DNA of 7,905 nt from Anaerolineae bacterium CG2_30_58_95 (GTDB taxonomy: Bacteria; Chloroflexota; Anaerolineae; Anaerolineales; Villigracilaceae), in the NCBI GenBank assembly GCA_001872165.1, contig MNXK01000143.1, forward strand, positions 1 to 7,905. The letters run 5' to 3'. Positions 1 through 5,522 of the stretch are shown piece by piece (position 1 is the first letter of the stretch; each line of letters starts with the position of its first letter). The notes beneath the pieces were generated by a model, which was not told the DNA's origin, did no database searches, and saw only the letters and a list, made by a program, of their open reading frames with translations. Both the position numbers and the translations under genes were made by a program.

Positions 1-7
1 CTTGCTT

Positions 8-685
8 CTAGGATAATGCCTCGGCTAACTCCGCAGTAGACGGCAGGATCAGGTCCGCGCCGCGGCGGCGAAGCTCGTCTTCTTCGCCGAAGCCGCACAA
101 TACGCCGACGGTCTGCGCACCGGCGGCTTTTCCGGCGCGGATGTCCACGGTCGTATCGCCGACCATCAGGCAGGCCTCGGGCAAGACTCCCATTTGCTGC
201 GCGGCCCACAGGATTGGGTCCGGGAAGGGTTTCGTGTGCTTGCACGTCTGGGCGGTGACGACGCACTTGAAGAGCGGCAGCAGGTCAAATTGTTCGAGAA
301 AGACGTTCGTCGTCCGGCCATCCCGGGCGCTGATCACGGCCAGGGGGTAGCGTTTGCCGACTTCTTGCAGCATCTCCTTCACGCCAGGCACGAGCAAGAA
401 ATTTTTCTTCGGTTTATGGCCCAGCGTTCGATAGACGAAGTCAATGAGCACAGCCATTTTATCGTCCAGGCCGATGGTATCCGGCAGGCCGATCAGGAAA
501 TTGGCTGGCGCTTCGGTTGCCATGACGATGCGCCGGGCGACGCGCTTCACGTTTTTCTTGGGAAACAAAAAGTGGAACGGCTGCAGGAGGCGAGCCAGCT
601 TCTCGACGAACAGGTCGTCGGTGTCGCTGAGCGTGCCGTCCACGTCGAAACACAGGGCGCGGATGCGGGGCAGGTCAAGGGGCAT
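8..685 (-). CDS. HAD-superfamily hydrolase, phosphoglycolate-phosphatase-like
   Basis: A 225-residue cytosolic phosphatase of the haloacid dehalogenase superfamily. All four HAD motifs are visible: motif I DVDGTLSDT with nucleophile D14 and acid/base D16, motif II around S119 (VISARDG), motif III lysine near K149/K152 (KHTKPFPDP), and motif IV GDTTVD with D177 and D181 for Mg2+. The helical stretch between motifs I and II (about 22-95) fits a C1-type cap, as in Gph/PpaX-like enzymes. Length is normal for that group. The substrate (phosphoglycolate, pyrophosphate or a sugar phosphate) cannot be read from sequence. The start chosen is the ATG at 685, nine residues before the FDVDGT strand. The frame stays open to 787, but that extension is encoded by a 7-bp tandem repeat and is not protein-like. 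No strong Shine-Dalgarno precedes 685. The gene is divergent from the DUF1232 gene. The family call is firm and the substrate unknown. Confidence 0.9.
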   Translation of the reverse strand: MPLDLPRIRALCFDVDGTLSDTDDLFVEKLARLLQPFHFLFPKKNVKRVARRIVMATEAPANFLIGLPDTIGLDDKMAVLIDFVYRTLGHKPKKNFLLVPGVKEMLQEVGKRYPLAVISARDGRTTNVFLEQFDLLPLFKCVVTAQTCKHTKPFPDPILWAAQQMGVLPEACLMVGDTTVDIRAGKAAGAQTVGVLCGFGEEDELRRRGADLILPSTAELAEALS

Positions 686-694
686 GGGAAGCTC

Positions 695-736
695 TCGATT
701 TACGATTGACGATTGACAATTGGCGATTGGCAATTG
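695..736. repeat. Degenerate 7-bp tandem repeat (RCRATTG), 5 units plus a partial sixth
   Basis: Five consecutive heptamers run from 702 to 736: ACGATTG, ACGATTG, ACAATTG, GCGATTG, GCAATTG. A degraded sixth, TCGATTT, lies at 695-701. Only the purine/pyrimidine-swap positions vary, and ATTG is invariant in the five. The array lies 9 bp upstream of the HAD start codon, so it would sit in that gene's 5' leader. It resembles heptameric short tandem repeats reported in other bacteria such as cyanobacteria, but the function here is unknown. Confidence 0.85.
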
Positions 737-982
737 AGAACTAAATTGTACCGCAGTTCGAGTACGGGCACAGAACCGCCAAGACACAAAGCCGCCAATG
801 CCGTATAAGTTGTATAATCGGCCATACGTTTACCTCTCTCGAGCCGAGATGGATCGTTTCGTTGTCGAGACCACGCAGCACCTTGTACGTATATACAGTT
901 GTCTGTGGCTAAAATCTGCGGAGACGGGTAATCTCCTCTCCGTGCTGTCCCTTTCGGTTTAATGGGTATCCAGGAGTGAAGA
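737..982. other. Intergenic region between divergent HAD and DUF1232 genes
   Basis: With the heptamer array this makes a 297-bp gap without a convincing gene. A TATAAT hexamer at 813-818 could be a -10 box for the rightward DUF1232 gene, but no good -35 lies 16-18 bp upstream. A TACAAT on the minus strand (745-750) could serve the HAD gene, also without a clear -35. GGAGA (920-924) and TCTCC (932-936) could pair in the leader of the DUF1232 gene. AGGAG at 972-976 is that gene's ribosome-binding site. A minus-strand open frame crossing the region has no recognisable protein character. Confidence 0.5.
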
Positions 983-1366
983 ATGGCAAAGAAAACCCGC
1001 AACTTCCTTTCGACGCAGAACAGCGGCTTCTTTCAAGATCTCGTCATGCGCATCAAGCTCGTCCTGCGCCTGATGTCTGATCGCCGCGTCAACTTTTTCC
1101 TCAAGCTCTTGCCCATCGCCTCGCTGGTCTACCTGGTCTCACCGGTGGACCTGGCGCCCGGCCTGGCGCTGCCGATCATCGGCGCGCTGGACGACGCGGC
1201 CGTCCTGTGGATCGGCCTCTCGCTGTTCATGTCCTTGTGTCCCGACGAGGTGGTCCAGGAGCACCTTAATGCCCTGCGGAACGTGATCCCAGGCGCCTGG
1301 CGCGATACGGCCGAAGAGACAGACATCGTGGAGGTAGAGCCTCGGGATGTGCCGGATGAAGAATAA
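983..1366 (+). CDS. DUF1232 (YkvA-like) small membrane protein
   Basis: A 127-residue protein with the DUF1232 core. Residues about 43-73 read LPIASLVYLVSPVDLAP, then LALPIIGALDDAAVL, matching the family pattern 'YllSPiDliPd...iGylDDa'. Two hydrophobic segments (about 40-60 and 66-86) suggest membrane association. The N-terminus is basic and the last 20 residues are strongly acidic (ending DVPDEE). The biochemical role of the family is unknown. The ATG at 983 follows AGGAG (972-976) with a 6-nt spacer, so the start is secure. The 3' end overlaps the next gene by 11 to 20 nt, which suggests one transcript and translational coupling with the sugar-dehydrogenase-like lipoprotein, though no functional link is evident. 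Confidence 0.85.
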   Translation: MAKKTRNFLSTQNSGFFQDLVMRIKLVLRLMSDRRVNFFLKLLPIASLVYLVSPVDLAPGLALPIIGALDDAAVLWIGLSLFMSLCPDEVVQEHLNALRNVIPGAWRDTAEETDIVEVEPRDVPDEE

Positions 1367-2672
1367 ACGCAGTACAGCAATTCTTTACTGGCCCCCCGGC
1401 CTGTGCAGCGCAATTGGGCTTTTCGTTACGCTGGGTCTGATCCTGGCGGCCTGTGCAGGCAGCCTCCCGCCGATGGAGACGCAGTCGCCGCCCTCCCCGT
1501 CACCGCCGCCACCTCTCAGCCTCCCCGTGCCGACAGGCACACAAGAAAACACACCAACAAGCGGATATGCTGCCGGTCCGCCTGATCCATCCGGTTATTC
1601 CTGGCAACCGGTCATCTCCGGCCTTGATCTGCCGGTGGACATCCAGAACGCCGGCGATGACTCCGGACGGCTGTTCGTGGTCGAGAAGCGTGGTCGCATC
1701 CGCATCCTCCAAAATGGACAGTTGCTTCCTGTGCCCTTCCTGGATATTCAGGCGCGTGTTGGCAGCCAGAGCACGGAGCAGGGCTTGCTGGGGCTGGCTT
1801 TTCACCCGCTTTACGCCGAGAATGGCCTTTTCTTTGTCAATTATATTGACCTGGACGGCAATACGGTCATCGCCCGTTTCAAGGTCTCTGCCTCTGACCC
1901 AAACCGTGCTGATCCAACCAGTGAGGTTCAATTGCTGCGCGTTGAACAGCCCTACGCTAACCATAACGGCGGCCAGTTGGCTTTTAGCCCGGATGGTTAT
2001 CTTTACATCGGCATGGGAGATGGCGGCTCAAGCGGCGACCCGCACGGCAACGGCCAATCGCTGGATACGTGGCTCGGGAAGTTGCTCCGCATTGACGTGG
2101 ATAGCGGGGAGCGCTATACCATCCCGCCGGATAATCCTTTTGCGCGTGGCGGCGGTCTGCCGGAAATTTGGGCTTACGGCCTGCGCAATCCCTGGCGCTT
2201 TTCCTTCGATCGCCAGACGGGTGATCTCTACATTGGCGACGTCGGACAGGATAAATGGGAAGAAATTGGTTTTCTGCCGGCGAGCAGCCCAGGCGGGGCC
2301 AATTTTGGTTGGAACTATTACGAAGGCAACCATCCTTTCAAGGGTCAGCCCCTGGCAAGCGTGAAATTCGTCTGGCCTATTATTGAATATCCGCATGGCG
2401 ATATGCCGGCCGGGCAGATGAGTGGATGTTCCGTAACGGGTGGTATCGTCTATCGTGGCGCGGCGCTGCCGGACTGGCAGGGCGCGTATATATTTGGTGA
2501 TTTCTGCAACGGGAGCGTCTTTGGGCTGGTTCGCACTAGCGAAAACAGTTGGCAAGTGGGCGTTTTATTCGACAGCGGTGCGGCCATCTCTACCTTCGGC
2601 ATGGACGAGGCAGGAGAAGTGTACCTGGCCGATTACTACATCGGCAGCGTCTACCGCTTGGGGCGACCTTAG
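1356..2672 (+). CDS. PQQ-dependent aldose (soluble glucose) dehydrogenase-like lipoprotein
   Basis: A 438-residue predicted exported lipoprotein. A basic N-terminus and hydrophobic stretch end in the lipobox LAAC with lipidated Cys33. A Pro/Ser/Thr-rich linker (about 38-70) tethers the catalytic domain. Residues about 85-437 form a six-bladed beta-propeller of the GSDH/YliI (Asd) family: GLDLPVDIQ, GLLGLAFHP, NHNGGQLAFSPDGYLYIGMG, then GLRNPWRFSFD, DVGQDKWEEI and GANFGWNYYEG. His203 in NHNGGQ matches the proposed catalytic base of sGDH, and Arg277 in GLRNPWR matches the PQQ-contacting arginine. Such enzymes oxidise aldoses at C1 and pass electrons to acceptors. Cys358 and Cys384 could form a disulfide. 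No PQQ biosynthesis genes are in the window, so cofactor supply is unknown. The start at 1356 gives a classic MKNKR signal peptide. An in-frame ATG at 1347 is the alternative, and neither has a strong Shine-Dalgarno. It overlaps the DUF1232 gene and converges on rplL. Confidence 0.9.
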   Translation: MKNKRSTAILYWPPGLCSAIGLFVTLGLILAACAGSLPPMETQSPPSPSPPPPLSLPVPTGTQENTPTSGYAAGPPDPSGYSWQPVISGLDLPVDIQNAGDDSGRLFVVEKRGRIRILQNGQLLPVPFLDIQARVGSQSTEQGLLGLAFHPLYAENGLFFVNYIDLDGNTVIARFKVSASDPNRADPTSEVQLLRVEQPYANHNGGQLAFSPDGYLYIGMGDGGSSGDPHGNGQSLDTWLGKLLRIDVDSGERYTIPPDNPFARGGGLPEIWAYGLRNPWRFSFDRQTGDLYIGDVGQDKWEEIGFLPASSPGGANFGWNYYEGNHPFKGQPLASVKFVWPIIEYPHGDMPAGQMSGCSVTGGIVYRGAALPDWQGAYIFGDFCNGSVFGLVRTSENSWQVGVLFDSGAAISTFGMDEAGEVYLADYYIGSVYRLGRP

Positions 2673-2702
2673 GTCACATTTTATTCTCAGTAAATCTCGA
2701 AA

Positions 2703-2740
2703 TCGTAGTACGACTCTAGTCGTTCGGCGAAAAAGCGACT
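2703..2740. repeat. Partial palindromic intergenic repeat
   Basis: ACGAC (2710-2714) pairs with GTCGT (2719-2723) around a 4-nt loop. AGTCG (2718-2722) can instead pair with CGACT (2736-2740) across an A-rich 13-nt spacer. The three alternating arms ACGACT, AGTCGT and GCGACT look like one half of a larger palindrome whose outer arm is missing. It ends four bases before the inverted-repeat element at 2745. It may help terminate the upstream plus-strand gene, but has no clear U-tract. Confidence 0.5.
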
Positions 2741-2744
2741 GCCC

Positions 2745-2856
2745 TAAAGGCAATACTGTTTAGATAAGTCGCAGAGACGGCTCCTCGCGAAGCACCCTGC
2801 GGGCACGCCGTCGGGCATGGGAGCCCGACCCTCTTAACTAAACAGTATTGCCCTTA
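2745..2856. mobile_element. MITE-like 112-bp element with 24-bp terminal inverted repeats
   Basis: The ends 2745-2768 and 2833-2856 are inverted repeats matching at 22 of 24 positions, with a perfect 15-bp core: GGCAATACTGTTTAG (2749-2763) against CTAAACAGTATTGCC (2838-2852). The interior has no open frame but is highly foldable: GTCGGGC (2810-2816) pairs with GCCCGAC (2823-2829), and alternatively GACGGC (2776-2781) with GCCGTC (2807-2812). This is the layout of a non-autonomous transposable element mobilised in trans by an IS with matching ends. No transposase is present and I see no clear target-site duplication. It fills most of the gap between two convergent genes and may act as a two-way terminator. 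Confidence 0.65.
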
Positions 2857-2892
2857 CGAGCCATCTTTTTAGTGGTATTTGTTTTGGAAGGG

Positions 2893-3276
2893 CTAGGCGA
2901 CTTCGATGACCGCGCCGGCCTCTTCGAGTTTCTTCTTGGCATCCATAGCGGCTTCCTTGCCGACCGCGGTAAGCACTTTGCCACCCGCGGTCTCGGCCAG
3001 GGCCTTGGCCTCGGTCAGGCTCAGGCTGATCAGTTGACGAATGACCTTGATGACCTCGATCTTCTTGGGGCCAGTTTCCTTGATGACCACATCGAACTCG
3101 GTCTTTTCTTCAACCGCTTCAGCCGCGGCGGCTTGAGCGCCGCCTGCGACAGCAGCCATCGCGACGGGAGCTGCCGCGGAGACGCCCCATTTCTCTTCCA
3201 GTTTCTTGACCAAGTCAGCAGCCTCGAGCACGCTCAGCGCGCCCAGTTGCTCAACCAGTTTTTCCAAATCAGCCAT
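2893..3276 (-). CDS. rplL: 50S ribosomal protein L7/L12
   Basis: The 127-residue stalk protein of the large subunit, which binds as dimers to the L10 C-terminal helix and recruits translational GTPases. It shows the N-terminal dimerisation domain (1-31), an Ala/Gly/Val-rich hinge (about 33-56) and the globular C-terminal domain (about 58-127) starting [13 protein letters not shown] and ending [13 protein letters not shown]. Length is typical. An oddity is that the usually Gly-rich helix start (TGLGLKEAK in many bacteria) reads ISLSLTEAK at residues 83-91. The ATG at 3276 is preceded by AAGGAG (plus-strand 3284-3289) with a 7-nt spacer. It is the last gene of the minus-strand cluster. rpoB does not follow. 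Confidence 0.97.
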   Translation of the reverse strand: MADLEKLVEQLGALSVLEAADLVKKLEEKWGVSAAAPVAMAAVAGGAQAAAAEAVEEKTEFDVVIKETGPKKIEVIKVIRQLISLSLTEAKALAETAGGKVLTAVGKEAAMDAKKKLEEAGAVIEVA

Positions 3277-3310
3277 TTTATTACTCCTTCAGTATGTTCC
3301 TAATTTTTTG

Positions 3311-3333
3311 AGTGCAACGGATAAACCGTCACT
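3311..3333 (-). promoter_or_regulatory. Hairpin in the rplJ-rplL spacer
   Basis: AGTG+ACGG pairs with CCGT+CACT around a 5-nt loop (3321-3325), with a 2-nt bulge at 3315-3316, giving an 8-bp stem six bases after the rplJ stop codon. It is followed by an A-run rather than a U-run on the transcript, so it is not an intrinsic terminator. It could be an RNA stability or processing element that sets the excess of L7/L12 over L10. That role is inferred. Confidence 0.45.
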
Positions 3334-3339
3334 ACGGGG

Positions 3340-3882
3340 TTACGCCGCGGCGGGTGACAACGAATGGGCTTTCTCAGAATACGCTCTGAGCACAGAAGCT
3401 ACCCGGCGACCCGGTTCGGCCAGCGTGCGGACGAGTTTGCTGGCAGGCGCCAGCAGGACGCCCAGCAGTTGACCGCGCAGCACAGGCAGCGGCGGCAAGT
3501 CGGCCAGCGCCTTGACTTCCGCAGCGGTAAGGGTCTGTGCGCCCAGATAGCCGCCTTTGACTTTGATGGCTTCCATGTTCTTGATGACATCCGAGAGCGA
3601 CTTGGCGATTGCCGGGGCATCTGAAAAGGCAAAGCCCATCGCCGTACTTCTTTCGAGGAAATCAGCCGGAATGGACATGCCGCTTTTCTCGAGGGCGAGC
3701 TTTGCCAGCGTGTTCTTGACCACGTGGAATTCACCGCCAGCCTCACGCAGCCTGGCTCGGATCGCGTCCAGGTTTTTCATTGTCACGCCGGTATATTCGA
3801 CCAGGATGACGGCCTGGCTTTGACCGAGCCATTGTGTGTATTGGGCCAGGATGATCTCTTTCTGTTGCTTCGAAATGGCCAA
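3340..3882 (-). CDS. rplJ: 50S ribosomal protein L10
   Basis: A 180-residue protein that anchors the L7/L12 dimers to 23S rRNA near L11 at the GTPase-associated centre. Recognisable family features are the N-terminal MAISKQQKEIILAQYTQWL, the strand AVILVEYTGVTM, the segment FHVVKNTLAKLAL (about 52-64), and a C-terminal helical tail (about 130-175) that would hold L7/L12. Length is normal. The start codon is TTG at 3880-3882. It lies 9 nt downstream of a near-perfect Shine-Dalgarno (AGGAGGTG in transcript sense) and no in-frame ATG is nearby. A strong hairpin lies immediately before that site, consistent with the known autoregulation of L10 operons by an L10-L12 complex on the leader. It is followed by rplL after 63 nt. 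Confidence 0.96.
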   Translation of the reverse strand: MAISKQQKEIILAQYTQWLGQSQAVILVEYTGVTMKNLDAIRARLREAGGEFHVVKNTLAKLALEKSGMSIPADFLERSTAMGFAFSDAPAIAKSLSDVIKNMEAIKVKGGYLGAQTLTAAEVKALADLPPLPVLRGQLLGVLLAPASKLVRTLAEPGRRVASVLRAYSEKAHSLSPAAA

Positions 3883-3904
3883 AGAATTTCACCTCCTTTC
3901 TATC

Positions 3905-3940
3905 AAAAAGTCTTTGCCCGAGAACCAGGCAAAGACTTTT
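3905..3940 (-). promoter_or_regulatory. rplJ leader hairpin, candidate attenuator
   Basis: Plus-strand 3906-3918 and 3928-3940 are perfect 13-bp inverted repeats (arm AAAAGTCTTTGCC) with a 9-nt loop. In the transcript the 3' arm runs into five U residues (3905-3909) and lies just upstream of the rplJ Shine-Dalgarno. This is the position and form of a terminator or attenuator in an L10 leader. The U-tract is short and partly paired, so efficiency is uncertain. Binding by L10-L12 is inferred from the family and not shown by sequence. Confidence 0.6.
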
Positions 3941-3967
3941 CCCCGCAAGGGGCGGTAATATATACCG
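3941..3967 (-). promoter_or_regulatory. Upper rplJ leader: two small hairpins and a possible internal -10 box
   Basis: CCCC-GCAA-GGGG (3941-3952) forms a compact hairpin directly next to the attenuator-like stem. CGGTA (3953-3957) can pair with TACCG (3963-3967). On the minus strand, TATATT at 3957-3962 resembles a -10 box, with TGTTCA 17 bp upstream as a poor -35 (three of six matches). If it is a promoter, the leader would start with these hairpins. Promoter confidence is low. Confidence 0.35.
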
Positions 3968-4013
3968 TAAGTCTTCACCTGAACAGGAGATTAAGCTCCG
4001 AGCGGAGGGTTGA

Positions 4014-4071
4014 GTAGCCGCGAAGCGGCGTACACTTGCACCTGCACCGCGTTTGGTGCAGTGCAGGTGTC
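4014..4071. repeat. Double palindrome in the rplA-rplJ spacer
   Basis: GCCGC-GAA-GCGGC (4017-4029) is a tight hairpin. Next to it CACCTGCAC (4040-4048) and GTGCAGGTG (4061-4069) form a 9-bp stem. Within the latter, CTGCACC and GGTGCAG can also pair in a competing register. The paired-hairpin layout looks like a dispersed intergenic repeat, or the protein-binding part of the rplJ leader. The 280-bp spacer has no convincing coding frame. Confidence 0.55.
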
Positions 4072-4145
4072 GAAACCCGTAGGTGAGGAGCGCCTGCCGT
4101 CTTCGGCGAAGGAATGAACTGTCTCGGGCGCGGATAGCTTGCCCT

Positions 4146-4166
4146 GCCTGCGCCAGTGCCGCAGGC
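4146..4166 (-). terminator. Stem-loop downstream of rplA
   Basis: GCCTGCG (4146-4152) and CGCAGGC (4160-4166) form a perfect 7-bp GC-rich stem with a 7-nt loop, 22 nt after the rplA stop codon in transcript direction. No U-tract follows, so it is more likely an mRNA 3'-end stabiliser or pause site than an intrinsic terminator. Confidence 0.4.
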
Positions 4167-4188
4167 ACAGGTGAGCTTGTCGAAGGGT

Positions 4189-4908
4189 CTACCCGCTCAC
4201 CTCCAGCGATTGAGCCTGCATGGCATCAATCTTGATGCCCGGCCCCATCGTTGTAGTTACCGTAATGCGCTTGATGTAGTTGCCCTTGGCCGCTGGCGGT
4301 CGGGCTTTGTTGATTGCATCCATCAGCGCGGCGAAGTTTTCGTACAATTTCTGCTCGTCGAACGAGGCTTTCCCAATCGGGACGTGGATGTTGGCGGTCT
4401 TATCCAGGCGGAACTCGACGCGGCCCGCCTTGGCCTCGTTCACTGCCCGACCCATGTCCTGGGGGTTGACGACCGTGCCGGCTTTTGGATTAGGCATCAG
4501 TCCGCGCGGACCGAGGACGCGGCCGAGCTTGCCAACCTTGCCCATCATCTCCGGCGTTGCGATGGCAACGTCGAAGTCAGTCCAGCCAGCCTGGATCTTA
4601 GCCAGGGTCTCGTCATCGTCAGCGACCACGTCCGCGCCGGCGTTGCGCGCCAGGGTAGCGCCTTCGCCTGAAGCAAAGACCAGGACGCGCACCGCCTTGC
4701 CCAGTCCGTGCGGCAGGACGACCACATCGCGCACCTGCTGGTCAGCCTGGCGCGGGTCGAGGCCCATGCGCATGTGCACTTCGACGGTGGCGTCGAACTT
4801 GGTGTACGAAGTCGCTTTCGCCAGGGCGACGGCCTCGCGCGGCGGGTAATTATTATTCAAATCAACCTTGGCCGCTGCGGCCAGGTATTTCTTTCCGTGT
4901 TTCGACAT
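4189..4908 (-). CDS. rplA: 50S ribosomal protein L1
   Basis: A 239-residue protein of the L1 stalk, which binds 23S rRNA helices 76-78 at the E site and in many bacteria represses its own rplK-rplA mRNA. The signature [18 protein letters not shown] (residues 129-146) is intact. Domain I starts [16 protein letters not shown] and continues in the C-terminal part ending [16 protein letters not shown]. The ATG at 4908 follows AGGAG (plus-strand 4914-4918) with a 5-nt spacer and gives the usual N-terminus. The frame stays open upstream to an ATG at 4962, but that extension (MARLHHNG...) is encoded by a palindromic spacer and is rejected. The rplA-rplJ gap is unusually long (306 bp). Confidence 0.97.
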   Translation of the reverse strand: MSKHGKKYLAAAAKVDLNNNYPPREAVALAKATSYTKFDATVEVHMRMGLDPRQADQQVRDVVVLPHGLGKAVRVLVFASGEGATLARNAGADVVADDDETLAKIQAGWTDFDVAIATPEMMGKVGKLGRVLGPRGLMPNPKAGTVVNPQDMGRAVNEAKAGRVEFRLDKTANIHVPIGKASFDEQKLYENFAALMDAINKARPPAAKGNYIKRITVTTTMGPGIKIDAMQAQSLEVSG

Positions 4909-4921
4909 GTTCTCTCCTAGG

Positions 4922-4972
4922 TGGTAGCTCCGCGAGCTACCATTGTGGTGCAAGCGGGCCATAATGTGGCCC
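4922..4972. repeat. Two hairpins in the rplK-rplA spacer
   Basis: TGGTAGCTC-CGC-GAGCTACCA (4922-4942) is a perfect 9-bp stem with a 3-nt loop, starting 4 bp upstream of the rplA Shine-Dalgarno. GGGCCA (4956-4961) and TGGCCC (4967-4972) form a second 6-bp stem around TAATG. Together they occupy most of the 74-bp spacer. They could be small intergenic repeats or structures that adjust rplA translation. L1 binding is possible but I cannot match a known L1 site. Confidence 0.55.
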
Positions 4973-4982
4973 TCCCACAGGC

Positions 4983-5408
4983 TTATCCTTCGATTGTGAT
5001 TCCCATGCTTCGGGCAGTGCCTTCGATCTGACGCATGGCGCCTTCCACATCAATCGCGTTCAGATCCTTCATCTTTAGTTCAGCGATCTGCTTGACCTGG
5101 GAACGCGTCACCTTTCCGACCTTTTCGCGGTTGGGCACGCCTGAACCTTTCTCGACCCCGGCAGCCTTGCGCAGCAAAACCGCAGCGGGGGGCGTCTTCA
5201 GAACAAAGGTGAACGATCCATCGGTATAGACGTTGATCTCTGCCGGCAGGATTTCGCCGGGCCGGCTGGAGGTGCGGGCGTTGTATTCCTTGCAGAAGGC
5301 CATGATGTTGATACCGTGTCCGGCCAGCGCCGGGCCGATGGGGGGCGCGGGATTGGCCTTCCCAGCTTCGATCTGTAGTCTGACAATTGCCTTTATTTTT
5401 TTTGCCAT
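4983..5408 (-). CDS. rplK: 50S ribosomal protein L11
   Basis: A 141-residue protein of the GTPase-associated centre, binding 23S rRNA helices 43/44 next to L10 and contacting EF-G and stringent-response factors. The N-terminal domain has the proline-rich hallmark [19 protein letters not shown] (residues 18-36) and FCKEYNART. The C-terminal rRNA-binding domain has [14 protein letters not shown], then [15 protein letters not shown] and the usual end [10 protein letters not shown]. Length is exactly that of the family. The ATG at 5408 follows AAGGAG (plus-strand 5414-5419) with a 5-nt spacer. It lies between nusG and rplA, the classic order. Confidence 0.98.
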   Translation of the reverse strand: MAKKIKAIVRLQIEAGKANPAPPIGPALAGHGINIMAFCKEYNARTSSRPGEILPAEINVYTDGSFTFVLKTPPAAVLLRKAAGVEKGSGVPNREKVGKVTRSQVKQIAELKMKDLNAIDVEGAMRQIEGTARSMGITIEG

Positions 5409-5419
5409 TTTTACTCCTT

Positions 5420-5471
5420 GTACCGGACTCTTTTACCGGTACTTGGTGGTTTTAGCGGGTGATAGACACCC
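5420..5471. promoter_or_regulatory. Two hairpins in the nusG-rplK spacer
   Basis: GTACCGG (5420-5426) and CCGGTAC (5436-5442) form a 7-bp stem around a 9-nt loop, ending right next to the rplK ribosome-binding site. GGGTG-ATAGA-CACCC (5457-5471) is a second small hairpin. No intrinsic-terminator U-tract is present. A role in rplK translation or mRNA processing is possible but unproven. Confidence 0.45.
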
Positions 5472-5493
5472 TCCCACGTATCGGGCGGGACCC

Positions 5494-5521
5494 GTTTACG
5501 TTTTACTTTTTACGTTTTACG
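5494..5521. repeat. 7-bp tandem repeat (TTTTACG), four units
   Basis: Four consecutive heptamers: GTTTACG, TTTTACT, TTTTACG, TTTTACG. In transcript sense it reads as CGTAAAA units starting one base after the nusG stop codon. It has the same period as the array at 695-736 but a different unit. The function is unknown. It could be a slippage-generated spacer or a member of a heptamer-repeat family. Confidence 0.75.
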
Positions 5522-5522
5522 A

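Noticed and set aside
686..787. Extending the HAD phosphatase by 34 residues to an upstream ATG at 787
   Set aside because: The extra residues are translated heptamer repeat and have no family similarity. The ATG at 685 gives the normal N-terminus.
813..818. TATAAT as a confident promoter for the DUF1232 gene
   Set aside because: There is no -35 match at proper spacing, and the hexamer is 165 bp from the start codon.
700..1002. Minus-strand open frame of 100 codons
   Set aside because: It covers the intergenic region and the repeat, has no protein-like composition and overlaps the start of the DUF1232 gene.
1347..1355. ATG at 1347 as the start of the sugar-dehydrogenase-like lipoprotein
   Set aside because: It is possible, but it places MCR before the basic MKNKR n-region and has no better ribosome-binding site. 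It is kept as an alternative.
3743..4168. Minus-strand open frame of 141 codons across the rplA-rplJ spacer
   Set aside because: It overlaps rplJ out of frame and translates palindromic spacer. It is Arg-rich with no recognisable motif.
4909..4962. An 18-residue N-terminal extension of L1
   Set aside because: It is encoded by a hairpin-forming spacer, while MSKHGKK at 4908 has its own strong ribosome-binding site.
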